Assembly: GCA_018304145.1 (NCBI GenBank)
Contig: JAGVWU010000003.1
Coordinates: forward strand, 1 to 36,291
DNA from: Candidatus Pacearchaeota archaeon
GTDB lineage: Archaea; Nanobdellota; Nanobdellia; Pacearchaeales; GW2011-AR1
Direction: 5' to 3'
Length of the DNA: 36,291 nucleotides
Under the pieces are notes generated by a model. The model did not search any database, was not told the DNA's origin, and saw only the letters and a list, made by a program, of their open reading frames with translations. Position numbers and translations under genes: made by a program. Of the stretch, positions 16,084 through 24,135 are shown piece after piece; position 1 is the first letter of the stretch; each line of letters starts with the position of its first letter.

Positions 16084-16180
16084 CAAATTATGTATAGCAG
16101 GATTGTTTTGCTTTAATTTTTGATTTCTTAATCTTACATAAACAACTTTTAAGAAGAACATTTCTAATCCTATTAACTTA

Positions 16181-16435
16181 TCAGAATTCTTCATAATAAT
16201 TTAATTTTCCAGTCCCCTGACCCCTTAAATCAAATTCTTCAACATTCAATCTGTTTGGATGCTGATAAACAATCTGTCTTCTTATATTTTCAAAATCTTC
16301 TTGACTATCTGGAACTTTTTCATGATAGGATTTTGCTTCAATTCGGTTCAATGCATCAACAAAACTTGTTAATTGACTGCAATCTCTAATAATCAATCCA
16401 TTTATTTCTAGCTTAGTTATTCGCTTAAATGTCAT
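16181..16435 (-). CDS. Small hypothetical protein, 84 residues
   Basis: A soluble protein starting MTFKRITKLEINGLIIRDCSQ; mixed alpha/beta by composition, no recognised motif. Divergent from enolase. TTATTAAGT and ATTAGTTTTAATTAC in the shared upstream region offer a promoter. It is probably real judging by codon use. Confidence 0.5.
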   Translation of the reverse strand: MTFKRITKLEINGLIIRDCSQLTSFVDALNRIEAKSYHEKVPDSQEDFENIRRQIVYQHPNRLNVEEFDLRGQGTGKLNYYEEF

Positions 16436-16466
16436 TCATGTAATTAAAACTAATACTTAATAAACA

Positions 16467-16476
16467 TTTATATATT
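16467..16476 (+). promoter_or_regulatory. TATA box of enolase
   Basis: TTTATATATT is centred about 21 nt before the ATG at 16492. This supports a leaderless start at 16492 rather than the second Met four codons later. Confidence 0.5.
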
Positions 16477-16491
16477 AATTTTGTATTATTT

Positions 16492-17742
16492 ATGCATCAA
16501 AAGATGTCTAAAATCCTCTCAATAAAAGCCAATGAAATTCTTGATTCAAGAAAAAAACCAACAGTATCTGTTGTTCTAACAACAGAAAAAGGAAGCTTTC
16601 ATGCAGCTGTTCCATCAGGAGCATCAACAGGAATTTATGAAGCCATGGAATTAAGGGATTCTGATTCTCATGTTTCAAGAGCAATAAAAAATGTAAATGA
16701 AATAATAGCAGAAAGATTAATTGGACTAAATCCAGAAAAGCAAAAAGAAATTGATAATTTGATGATTAAATTTGATGGAACTAAAAATAAATCAAGGTTA
16801 GGGGCAAATGCAATTTTAGGAGTTTCAATGGCTGTTTGCAGAGCAGGAGCTGTGTCAAAAAATATTCCTTTATATAAACATATTGCAGAACTCTCAGAAA
16901 ATAAAAAACTTATTCTTCCATTTCCTTTTTTTAATATAATTAATGGAGGCAGGCATGCAAAAAATAACTTGGCAATTCAGGAATTCATGATTGTTCCAAT
17001 TTCAAAAAATTTCAAAGAAGCTCTTGAAATAGGGGCAGAAATATATAATGATTTAAAAAAAATAATAATCCAAAAATATCCCTCGTTTAATATAGGAGAT
17101 GAAGGAGGTTTTTCTCCAAATTTAAACAATACAGAAGAAGCCCTTGACTTATTAAGGCGGCTGATTTTAAAGTCAAAACATAATAAAAAAGTCAGGATTG
17201 CAATAGATGCAGCTGCTTCTGAATTTTTTAAAGATAATTACTATGATTTAGATATAAAAAATCCGAATAATATTGGAAAAATGAGAAAAACAGGGGAAGA
17301 GTTAATTGAATTCTATAAGAATTTAATAAAAAAATATAATATACTTTCAATTGAAGACCCTTTTAGCCAGGATGATTGGAAATCTTATGGGGAATTTACA
17401 AAAGAAATTGGAAAAAAATTGCAGATAGTTGGGGATGACCTTCTTGTAACAAATCCAAGCAGGATTAAACAGGCTATTTCACAAAAAGCTTGCAACGCCT
17501 TATTATTAAAAATAAATCAAATAGGAACAATAACAGAATCAATAAATGCCTATAAGCTGGCAAAAAAAGCAAAATGGAAAGTTATGGTCAGCCACAGAAG
17601 CGGTGAAACCAGAGATGACTTTATTGCTGATTTAGTTGTTGGATTAGGAACAGGGCAAATAAAATCCGGAGCTCCTTTTCCAATAGAACGAATGACAAAG
17701 TATAATCGGTTGGTTGAGATTGAAAAAGAACTGCATAGATAA
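16492..17742 (+). CDS. eno: Enolase
   Basis: 416 residues, close to the usual length. The signature segments are complete: PSGASTGIYEA near the N-terminus, the catalytic Glu in GDEGGFSPN, the Lys in LLLKINQIGT, and the SHRSGETRDDFIADL block. It interconverts 2-phosphoglycerate and phosphoenolpyruvate. It is a monocistronic gene; a hairpin follows and the next gene converges. Confidence 0.97.
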   Translation: MHQKMSKILSIKANEILDSRKKPTVSVVLTTEKGSFHAAVPSGASTGIYEAMELRDSDSHVSRAIKNVNEIIAERLIGLNPEKQKEIDNLMIKFDGTKNKSRLGANAILGVSMAVCRAGAVSKNIPLYKHIAELSENKKLILPFPFFNIINGGRHAKNNLAIQEFMIVPISKNFKEALEIGAEIYNDLKKIIIQKYPSFNIGDEGGFSPNLNNTEEALDLLRRLILKSKHNKKVRIAIDAAASEFFKDNYYDLDIKNPNNIGKMRKTGEELIEFYKNLIKKYNILSIEDPFSQDDWKSYGEFTKEIGKKLQIVGDDLLVTNPSRIKQAISQKACNALLLKINQIGTITESINAYKLAKKAKWKVMVSHRSGETRDDFIADLVVGLGTGQIKSGAPFPIERMTKYNRLVEIEKELHR

Positions 17743-17758
17743 ACTGACTTGTTTACAC

Positions 17759-17784
17759 AAAGTATACCAAAAAGGATATACTTT
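17759..17784. terminator. Bidirectional hairpin between enolase and the ATPase
   Basis: AAAGTATACC pairs with GGATATACTTT around an A-rich loop with one bulge. It lies between two convergent stops. Its right arm (17771-17785) is an exact inverted copy of 15 nt at 19435-19449. Confidence 0.45.
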
Positions 17785-17791
17785 CTTAATA

Positions 17792-19060
17792 TCATTTTTT
17801 TTCAAGAATCCACTTCCAAACAGGCATTACTTTTATTTTCTTGCCTTCTATTTTTATCTCTTCTTCTTGATTATTTGTTAGAAGTAACCCTTTGTTTAAC
17901 TTGAATTTATCCATTGCTTCTTTCAATCCAGAAATTTCTCTTTTCCGATTATCTTCATTTAAATCATAACAAACTTGTATTGCATCAATTACTGCTTTAT
18001 TTTTTACTAATAAGAAATCACATTCATTTTCATTAGAATAATAAAAAACATCATTATCTTTGTTTAAAGAATTAAATACTAAATTTTCTAGTAACCATCC
18101 TTTATCTTTTGTAAGCTTCTTGGATAAAACTCCAACAAATCCATTATCTATTATATAAAATTTCTTATCGTTTATTATTTGTTTTTTTAGGGAATAGTCA
18201 AATTTGTTTATTGTTTTAGCAAAATAAGTTTCTTCAAGATAATGTATAAACTTTTTGATTGTATTAACACTATTAATATCTGTTATCTTCTTCAATGAAT
18301 TAAAGCTAAATTTATTAGCAAAATTAGATATTAAAATAGAATATAAATTTCTCAAAATAACTATATTATCTACCTTATGCCTAACAGCTATATCTTTTAA
18401 AACAGTATCTTCATAAACTTTTGTTAAAAGTTCAGTATCATTATAAATCAAATATTCTGGCATCCCCCCTTTTATTAAATATTCTTCAAAATATTTTTTT
18501 ATTTCAACTTTTAATTCGGTTTTATAAATAGTATCTTTCTCAAGTTTAAACCCTCTCAGTTCTAAAAACTCTAAAAAAGAAAAAGGTCTAACTATGATAT
18601 CAACATGCCTTCCGGTAAGTTTTGTTCCTAACTCTTTGCTCAATAATGTTGCACTAGAACCTGTTATAAAAAATTTAAAACCTTCTTCATATAATCTTCT
18701 AACAAAGGTTTCAAAGTTTGTTACATTTTGAATTTCATCTAAAAAGAAAGTTTTCTTTTTTCCATATAAGCTTACTAATGCTTCATAAAGTTTGTTAAAC
18801 TCATTAGCAGGAAAATTAAATAATCTCTCATCTTCAAAGTTTATGTAATAAAAGTCTTCATCTTTGTAGTGGTTTTTAATTAATTGCCTTAAAAGAGTAG
18901 ATTTTCCGCTTCTTCTTAATCCTGTTAAAACAACAACATGAGGGAGTTTAATTTTAGATTCAATCTCTTTAAGTATAGTTCTTTCTATGCCAAATTTTTT
19001 ATTCAATATTGTTTCTCTTTGCTTTACTAATATTTCTTTTATTTGTTCTTCGGATATCAT
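17792..19060 (-). CDS. AAA ATPase with DUF4143 C-terminal domain
   Basis: 422 residues. Walker A is GLRRSGKST, Walker B is TFFLDEIQ, and ITGSSATLLSKELGTKLTGR is the sensor region of the AAA_14 family. The C-terminal half (ECDFLLVKNKAVIDAIQVCY) is DUF4143 with a PD-(D/E)XK-like D...VxxIQV pattern. These ATPases are common in archaea, often in variable regions; the cellular role is unclear. An ATG at 19111 would place a TATA box (TTTATAAAT) inside the coding sequence, while the ATG at 19060 lies about 25 nt downstream of it, so I start there. Confidence 0.88.
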   Translation of the reverse strand: MISEEQIKEILVKQRETILNKKFGIERTILKEIESKIKLPHVVVLTGLRRSGKSTLLRQLIKNHYKDEDFYYINFEDERLFNFPANEFNKLYEALVSLYGKKKTFFLDEIQNVTNFETFVRRLYEEGFKFFITGSSATLLSKELGTKLTGRHVDIIVRPFSFLEFLELRGFKLEKDTIYKTELKVEIKKYFEEYLIKGGMPEYLIYNDTELLTKVYEDTVLKDIAVRHKVDNIVILRNLYSILISNFANKFSFNSLKKITDINSVNTIKKFIHYLEETYFAKTINKFDYSLKKQIINDKKFYIIDNGFVGVLSKKLTKDKGWLLENLVFNSLNKDNDVFYYSNENECDFLLVKNKAVIDAIQVCYDLNEDNRKREISGLKEAMDKFKLNKGLLLTNNQEEEIKIEGKKIKVMPVWKWILEKK

Positions 19061-19198
19061 GATAATATAACAAATATAGGATTTATAAATGTTGTCATTG
19101 GGGTTGCACAAAATAGTTACTTTTTGTGCAATGACAATGAATAGATAAATTATTTAAAGGACATTTTATGAAATAATTAGTCCAAATAGGAGATAAAA

Positions 19199-19435
19199 AT
19201 GGAACCAAATCAAAATTATAATACATCTGAATCAAATTCAACACCAAGAAACAAATCTTTATCAAAAATCGAAATAGCTGCACTTTCAGCTCCTTTTGTT
19301 TTAGGAACATCATTATTATTTACATCTTATGATTCAAAATTTGTACCTTATTTAGCTGCTGGAACAATAATCTCTGCTTTCATAGATGCATTATATTTTA
19401 TTCCAAGAGATAGACAAAATAGAAGTGCTCATTAG
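19199..19435 (+). CDS. Small membrane protein, two helices
   Basis: 78 residues. The Asn/Ser-rich hydrophilic N-terminus (about 1-25) is followed by two hydrophobic segments (about 26-42 and 47-66) and a basic tail. An AGGAGAT Shine-Dalgarno sequence stands 5 nt before the ATG. Divergent from the ATPase. No family recognised. Confidence 0.55.
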   Translation: MEPNQNYNTSESNSTPRNKSLSKIEIAALSAPFVLGTSLLFTSYDSKFVPYLAAGTIISAFIDALYFIPRDRQNRSAH

Positions 19436-19437
19436 AA

Positions 19438-19461
19438 AGTATATCCTTTAGGATATATTCT
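19438..19461 (+). terminator. Hairpin after the small membrane protein
   Basis: AGTATATCC (19438-19446), loop TTTA, GGATATATTCT (19451-19461), followed by TTTT. Terminator-like. It shares 15 nt, inverted, with the enolase/ATPase hairpin. Confidence 0.45.
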
Positions 19462-19470
19462 TTTACATAG

Positions 19471-19502
19471 AGAATTCGGGAGTTCGATCCTCTCTAGGTC
19501 CA
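19471..19502 (+). tRNA. tRNA 3'-end remnant (T-arm plus acceptor strand)
   Basis: GGGAG (19478-19482), TTCGATC, CTCTC (19490-19494) form a complete T-arm with canonical T54 T55 C56 G57 A58 and C61. TAGGTCC (19495-19501) and A at 19502 fit acceptor positions 66-73. The matching 5' strand (GGACCTA) is absent upstream and no D-arm or anticodon arm is seen. This is therefore either a truncated tRNA, an integration-site remnant, or the 3' half of a split tRNA. No function is established. Confidence 0.55.
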
Positions 19503-19677
19503 TTCATTTGATATATTTTTAAAGGATGTTTTTGTAAAATAATAAACCTAAATGGGAAGAGAGTTCTGATAAAATTAAAAGAAAAATAAACAATTCAGAA
19601 ATTTGATGCGGGAAAAAGTTTCAAACTATCATCTTTAGGTATGGGTAAAACACAAGAAGTTCTTGACATCAAAGGAG
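19503..19677. other. Gap with no supported gene
   Basis: AT-rich stretch between the tRNA remnant and the 3' end of the surface-protein gene. One short open stretch on the plus strand (KLSSLGMG) resembles the start of aldo/keto reductases, but it has no usable start and does not continue as that family. I regard it as uninformative. Confidence 0.3.
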
Positions 19678-20199
19678 CTACGATTCCTTTATACTTTTTT
19701 TATAATCCATTAAAGTTATTAATGCAAAAAATAAGCATAATGTGTTTATGAATAATATTATTTTAATATCCTGCCCCTTATATCTAACAACACTCTGATT
19801 TGAATTATCTTCTGTATCTATAAAATTATCATCCTCATTGTTTTTATTTTTATTATTCACTAAATCTTCTGATTCATCAAGAGTATGAGTTTCTTCTGAA
19901 TTTGTGTCTGAATAACTACTTTCGCTAGCTTGATTGTTTGAATTTATTTGAGTATTTGTATTGCTATTAGTTGTTTGATTGACCTTTATTTGTGAAGAAC
20001 TATTATTTGTAGTAGAGGTAGCAGAATTGGTTGTGTTGTTTACAGGGCTTGTTGTTGCATTTGGAAATGTCTGATTTCCAAGGGGAATATTAATTACACT
20101 TCCAAGAGCAGCACCTGAGCCAAATGCAGATATGAAAGAAATATTAATTAAGAATATCAGTAAAATTCCAAATAATATACATCTTTTTTTATATTCCAT
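19678..20199 (-). CDS. Asn/Thr/Ser-rich membrane-anchored surface protein
   Basis: 173 residues. The N-terminal signal peptide (about 1-26) ends at SFISAFG. The next 110 residues are low-complexity N/T/S with many N-x-S/T sequons, then an acidic D/E/N stretch. A single membrane helix (about 147-165) and a short basic tail close the protein. This layout fits a heavily N-glycosylated cell-surface stalk anchored at its C-terminus (inference). The low-complexity body makes homology assignment impossible by eye. Confidence 0.65.
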   Translation of the reverse strand: MEYKKRCILFGILLIFLINISFISAFGSGAALGSVINIPLGNQTFPNATTSPVNNTTNSATSTTNNSSSQIKVNQTTNSNTNTQINSNNQASESSYSDTNSEETHTLDESEDLVNNKNKNNEDDNFIDTEDNSNQSVVRYKGQDIKIILFINTLCLFFALITLMDYKKSIKES

Positions 20200-20327
20200 T
20201 TTACCTGGATTTATATAAAAATATAGAATTTAAATCTAAGTTACTACTTTTTACAGATGATTTTTGTTAATGTAAAAGTTATTAATTTGAAACCTTATTT
20301 TTAAGAAATCAAAAGGATTAATCACTA

Positions 20328-20672
20328 TCAGAGCAGTTCTTCCTGAATTTTTTTCTTTCTTAATTTTCTTGGATGTTCTTCTTCAACCTCAAGATTCTGC
20401 TCTTCATTTAACTCGCTTTCTTCAGGAGGTTCAGGTGCTTTGATTTCTGGCTTTATCTCTCCAAAATCTTTTTCATTAATGGAGTTTATTATAGCTTTAA
20501 AATCCTTAAAAGCTTCAGCAGAAATTCTTGTTCCTGATTTTGTAAATCCAGTATACTTATCAGAAGTTGCAAATTCCCTTATTGTCAATCCAGTCTTTCC
20601 TCCAAAATCATCGATTCTTATTATAATGTCAGTAATTGCGTTCTTTTTTATTTTTCCAAATTCTTTTTCCAT
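20328..20672 (-). CDS. PC4-like (transcriptional coactivator p15) protein
   Basis: 114 residues. Residues about 14-67 (ITDIIIRIDDFGGKTGLTIREF, GFTKSGTRISAEAFKDFKAI) follow the PC4 fold pattern: a beta-strand, a FxGKxxLxIREF turn, the TKSGxxIS motif and a closing helix. The family binds single-stranded DNA as a dimer. The C-terminus is an acidic Pro/Glu linker ending in a basic patch (PRKLRKKK). A role in transcription or repair is inferred from the family only. Confidence 0.7.
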   Translation of the reverse strand: MEKEFGKIKKNAITDIIIRIDDFGGKTGLTIREFATSDKYTGFTKSGTRISAEAFKDFKAIINSINEKDFGEIKPEIKAPEPPEESELNEEQNLEVEEEHPRKLRKKKIQEELL

Positions 20673-20742
20673 TTTTAAGATAAATATTGATTTCTTTATT
20701 AATTTATCTGTTTTTGAATATAGAATAATAAATATGCTAGCA

Positions 20743-21822
20743 TCAATTCTGCTTAAGCATCATGGCATCCTGAGGGCATATTTCAATGCAGCAGAAGCAT
20801 CTTATGCATTTTTTTCTGTTTACAGCAGGAAATGGATTCATTTCTATTGCCTTTACAGGACAATGCCTCATGCATAACCCGCATTTCAGGCATTTTTTAA
20901 TGTCGCATATTATAGGTTTTTCTTTAAAAAGAACTTTTAATAATCTCTTGGTTTTTGATTTTGAATGGGAGGTCGGAAGTTTGAATTCTATTTTTTTGAA
21001 CTTTTTACCAGCAATCTGGAATTTAAAATTTGGATAAAGTCTTCTTTTTACACATTCTTTTATAGCATAAACTGATTTTGGATTTATACCTATCATCTTT
21101 GTAACTGCAATATCTAATGCTATTCCGTTTTTTGAAGCAAATATTAATTCAGCTTTTTTTATATCTCCAGAAGTAGGTCCCTCTCCTTCCATTCCAATCA
21201 CACCATCCATTATATTTAAGCCAGGGTTTATATTTTGATAAATATCTACCAGCACTTCTGAGAATTTTTTGTCTCCATGAGCTTTGTTATGCAATCTCTG
21301 TTTTAAGCCTCCTGGAATAATTCCATAAAGATTTTTTATAGCTCCGGTGTACTTGGTAAGAGAATGTGTTTTTAATTTAGGAACATTAATAATCAAGTCC
21401 GCATCTTTTATAACTTTTGATATATCAAAACTTTTCAGTATTTTGGCATTTTTATCTCTAATCTTAACAAGTTTATCTTGCTCAAAAATTACCAGCTTTC
21501 CGTATTTTTTAGCAACTTTACCGATTCCAGATGCCCTAAAAGAAGATTCAGGGTTTGTAAAAGGAGAATCTCCTATAAGGATTTTGCAATTATTTTTTTT
21601 AAGAATTTTGCAAATAGCCTCTATGATTGACGGATGAGTGGTTGTTGCTATTTGTTTTTTTGGAAAACATCCAACGACATTTGGTTTAATTAGAACTTTT
21701 TTGCCTTTGAATTTTGAAAAATCAAAATCAATCAAAGAAATAGATTTTTCAACAGCTCTGTCAACATCATTTTGGGAATAATTTCTGCATTTGACAATTG
21801 CAACTTTTTCAATAGTTTTCAT
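20743..21822 (-). CDS. DUF362 iron-sulfur protein
   Basis: 359 residues. Residues 1-290 are the DUF362 domain (VLIKPNVVGCFP, DSPFTNPESSFRASG, NVPKLKTHSLT). The C-terminus is a bacterial-type ferredoxin with two four-cysteine motifs (CLKCGLCMRHCP and CIRCFCCIEICP), binding two [4Fe-4S] clusters. The biochemical function of the family is not settled; an electron-transfer role is likely. The start follows the upstream stop by one base (TAAAATG), so it is coupled to the GNAT remnant. Confidence 0.88.
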   Translation of the reverse strand: MKTIEKVAIVKCRNYSQNDVDRAVEKSISLIDFDFSKFKGKKVLIKPNVVGCFPKKQIATTTHPSIIEAICKILKKNNCKILIGDSPFTNPESSFRASGIGKVAKKYGKLVIFEQDKLVKIRDKNAKILKSFDISKVIKDADLIINVPKLKTHSLTKYTGAIKNLYGIIPGGLKQRLHNKAHGDKKFSEVLVDIYQNINPGLNIMDGVIGMEGEGPTSGDIKKAELIFASKNGIALDIAVTKMIGINPKSVYAIKECVKRRLYPNFKFQIAGKKFKKIEFKLPTSHSKSKTKRLLKVLFKEKPIICDIKKCLKCGLCMRHCPVKAIEMNPFPAVNRKKCIRCFCCIEICPQDAMMLKQN

Positions 21823-21823
21823 T

Positions 21824-21985
21824 TTATTTTAGAATTTTATCAGCCCAGACAAAGGTTTTTTCTTCCTTAAATCCTTTGTCTTTCCAAAACTTTCTTGTTT
21901 TCTTATTATGCAAGTCCTCTAATATCTGTATATAATTTATTTTATTTATATCCTTTAATTTTGCTCTTCTAATTTTAATATTCAT
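21824..21985 (-). pseudogene. GNAT acetyltransferase remnant with internal deletion
   Basis: A 53-residue ORF: IKIRRAKLKDINKIN resembles the first strand and helix of a GNAT enzyme, and it passes directly into KTRKFWKDKGFKEEKTFVW, which resembles the last helix and strand. The central acetyl-CoA-binding motif (Q/RxxGxG/A) is missing. It has a GAGG ribosome-binding site and coupled spacing to the DUF362 gene, so it may still be translated. I interpret it as a GNAT gene that lost about 80-100 residues in-frame. Confidence 0.45.
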
Positions 21986-22002
21986 TTTTGCCTCTTTTTA
22001 AT

Positions 22003-22536
22003 TTAATCATTAAAATATTCTACAGCTTTTATAATTTGCTGAATTAAATCTCTTGTAATGAATAAAGAAGATTTTGAGTATAATTCATTTACTTTTTCAA
22101 TTGTTGTTTTTTTATCTATTATCTTATCCTTAAAAGCTCTTAATATAATTCCAATAGTTCCATGAACTTCAATATTATATTTTATAGCAACATTTCTAGC
22201 ATCTAAATCATCAGTTAAAAAATAATCAGTTTTTTCCTGCATTGCTAAGACTATCGCAAAAGATTCTCCTAAATCTAAATTTTCTTGATTTGTTAATATT
22301 TTAACCCTGTCTTTAAAATCAGGCAGTAATTCCTGTATTTTTATTTTTCTTGGAACAGCTATCTTGTTATTCCTTAATTCTTTTTCAACTTCTTTAGGAA
22401 TCATGATTTTATAAAAAATATCAAGAACTTTAATTAAATTAATTTCACTTAAATGAATAATTGGTCCAGTATTAGAAACAGCTTTCTTTTCATTTGCTAA
22501 ACCAATGAACTTATCATCTTCGTTGTTATTTGCCAT
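22003..22536 (-). CDS. PIN-like toxin (DUF3368 family)
   Basis: 177 residues with the DUF3368 opening SNTGPIIHLSEIN, the acidic residues in DLGESFAIVLA and the FLTDDLDARNVA strand-loop, which together give the conserved acidic cluster of PIN-fold RNases. These proteins act as toxins of VapC type. Its start overlaps the stop of the upstream RHH-type gene by 11 nt, the usual antitoxin-then-toxin order. Confidence 0.8.
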   Translation of the reverse strand: MANNNEDDKFIGLANEKKAVSNTGPIIHLSEINLIKVLDIFYKIMIPKEVEKELRNNKIAVPRKIKIQELLPDFKDRVKILTNQENLDLGESFAIVLAMQEKTDYFLTDDLDARNVAIKYNIEVHGTIGIILRAFKDKIIDKKTTIEKVNELYSKSSLFITRDLIQQIIKAVEYFND

Positions 22537-22735
22537 AAAGCCCCCATTGAATATCGCTTTTTATTGCAGATTCCAATTGAGCAACTTTTTGTTTTTTAAT
22601 TAGTTCACGAATAGCATCTCGAATTAATTCAGATTTATTAGCATACCATCCCTGTTTAATCAATTCTTCCATTTCATCAATTATTCTTTTAGTTAATTTT
22701 GCAGGCACACATTCCATGTCAGATTCATTTACCAT
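22526..22735 (-). CDS. Ribbon-helix-helix antitoxin
   Basis: 69 residues. CVPAKLTKRIIDEMEELIKQGWYANKSELIRDAIRELI is a standard RHH/CopG-like DNA-binding fold, with a short C-terminal segment (SDIQWGLYGK) likely to bind the toxin. It is expected to neutralise the adjacent PIN toxin and autorepress. GTAATACTATTATAAATA just upstream gives the promoter. Confidence 0.78.
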   Translation of the reverse strand: MVNESDMECVPAKLTKRIIDEMEELIKQGWYANKSELIRDAIRELIKKQKVAQLESAIKSDIQWGLYGK

Positions 22736-22751
22736 TTTAAATTTTATATAT

Positions 22752-22980
22752 TTATAATAGTATTACTCTGGTAATACTTATAAATCTTTCGGCTTGCGAG
22801 AAATTCAGATTTAGCCTGTCATAATATTTTCTAATCTCTGCAGGATTATGTTGAAATAAAGCAGTCAAACGTATCTCATCATACTTATCGGCATTAGCCA
22901 TTATTTTAGGGTATATTCCTATTTTGAGACTGTTTCATTCTATTCTTCATCACTTCTTTTGTTGTCTTTCTTTTTTTCAT
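22752..22980 (-). pseudogene. Small frameshifted ORF upstream of the RHH/PIN pair
   Basis: Frame 1 starts at ATG 22978-22980 (MKKRKTTKEVMKNRMK) and stops at 22906-22908. A second frame, open through the same place, reads SLKIGIYPKIMANADKYDEI and continues about 35 more residues to TAA 22752-22754. The junction is near minus-strand ACAGTC. Joining the frames would give about 75 residues. The second frame alone also has an ATG at 22901 (49 residues). No family recognised. Confidence 0.35.
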
Positions 22981-23029
22981 CTCTTTTTATTCAATAAACC
23001 AAGAATTAATTATATTTATATTGTTCTAT

Positions 23030-23383
23030 TCAAGAAAAAAACTGCCTTAATCTGAATAACCTTATTATATTTTCATCAATTTGATTAATATATTTTTCTT
23101 CCAAAACTCCTAACCTTTTCATTATTCTCCTTTTATCAATGGCTCTTGTTTGAAAAATTAATGCTATGGAATCAGATTCTAATCTATTCTTTTCACTTTT
23201 CTTAATTTCAATCGTATGCGTGAATCTTAATGAATTCAAGTTGGATGTTAAAGGAATAACAATGCAAACATTTGTTTCAGTATTCGCAAGAATTATAACC
23301 GGTCTTGTACCGATTTGCTCATGAACACTTACTGCTGGAAATTCAACAAGCCAAATCTCGCCTTTATGCATATTCTTTTTCAA
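23030..23383 (-). CDS. MazF/PemK-type toxin
   Basis: 117 residues. GEIWLVEFP near the N-terminus, IGTRPVIILAN and VIPLTSN are the standard PemK/MazF strands; FQTRAIDKRRIMKRLGVLEE is the conserved C-terminal block. It is an endoribonuclease toxin. The start overlaps the antitoxin stop; the Met at residue 5 (23371) would reduce the overlap from 20 to 8 nt. Confidence 0.88.
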   Translation of the reverse strand: MKKNMHKGEIWLVEFPAVSVHEQIGTRPVIILANTETNVCIVIPLTSNLNSLRFTHTIEIKKSEKNRLESDSIALIFQTRAIDKRRIMKRLGVLEEKYINQIDENIIRLFRLRQFFS

Positions 23384-23567
23384 AATTTATTAAAGCCTCG
23401 TCACTCAAATCATCCCATGTTTCTGATTCTTTATCCAATCTTCTTTTTTCTAAATTATCCAAATAGATTTTTAATGCTCTTTTAACTATTTCTCTTTTGT
23501 CAACTCCTGTTAACTCTCCTATCTCATTAATTTTCCTCAATTCTTCATTAGTTAGGTTAATTTCCAT
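23364..23567 (-). CDS. Antitoxin partner of MazF/PemK toxin
   Basis: 67 residues. An N-terminal RHH-like part (NLTNEELRKINEIGELTGVDKREIVKRAL) is followed by an acidic C-terminus (ESETWDDLSDEALINFEKEYA) typical of the toxin-neutralising tail. ATTTAAATAAAC lies about 24 nt upstream, so the operon is probably leaderless. Confidence 0.72.
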   Translation of the reverse strand: MEINLTNEELRKINEIGELTGVDKREIVKRALKIYLDNLEKRRLDKESETWDDLSDEALINFEKEYA

Positions 23568-23628
23568 AACTAATAAATATTAAATGTTTATTTAAATATT
23601 ATGTTTTAAAAACAAATATAATGATAAT

Positions 23629-24114
23629 TTACGATAAATCATAATATTCAAACTTATGAGTTTTAAGAATTAGCATTGCTTTCCAATCTGCAATTATATT
23701 GGAATATTTCTGCCTGATTTGTGTGGATATTTCCTCTAATTCATTAGTGTCCTTTGCAATTAAGACACAAGTTAAATCAAAATCTCCCATTATTGAAAGC
23801 AAATCAATAACTCTTTTATGAGCAGTAAGTGATTCAATAAAATCTTTTTTCTCTTCAGCAGTTATATTCCTTAATTTTATTTTTATATCTGCAAGAAGAG
23901 GAAAACCTATTGCCCTAGGATCAATAAAGATTCCAGGATAATAAATATTCTTTCTCTCCATCTCTTTCATTCTTTTATGCACAGAATCAATTGAAAGATT
24001 GATTTTTTTTGCTATTTCAGTAAGCTGAGCTCTTCCATCTTTTTGAAGTATCATAAGGATTTTTTTATCTTTATCGTCTATTGCTCTTGAACTAAGTTTT
24101 GTTTTAATTGGCAT
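23629..24114 (-). CDS. Lrp/AsnC family transcriptional regulator
   Basis: 161 residues. The N-terminal winged helix-turn-helix (IDDKDKKILMILQKDGRAQLTEIAKKINLSIDSVHKRMKEME) covers about 12-58. The C-terminal RAM domain (about 70-150) contains IMGDFDLTCVLIAKD, the usual ligand and oligomer interface. It is divergent from the 24247 operon and the shared 130-bp region carries a palindrome and direct repeats, consistent with autoregulation and control of the divergent genes. Confidence 0.88.
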   Translation of the reverse strand: MPIKTKLSSRAIDDKDKKILMILQKDGRAQLTEIAKKINLSIDSVHKRMKEMERKNIYYPGIFIDPRAIGFPLLADIKIKLRNITAEEKKDFIESLTAHKRVIDLLSIMGDFDLTCVLIAKDTNELEEISTQIRQKYSNIIADWKAMLILKTHKFEYYDLS

Positions 24115-24135
24115 ATTATTATCTTATTTCTTAAT

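Noticed and set aside
19600-19680. Aldo/keto reductase remnant (KLSSLGMG)
   Set aside because: Only eight residues of similarity and the reading frame then diverges from the family.
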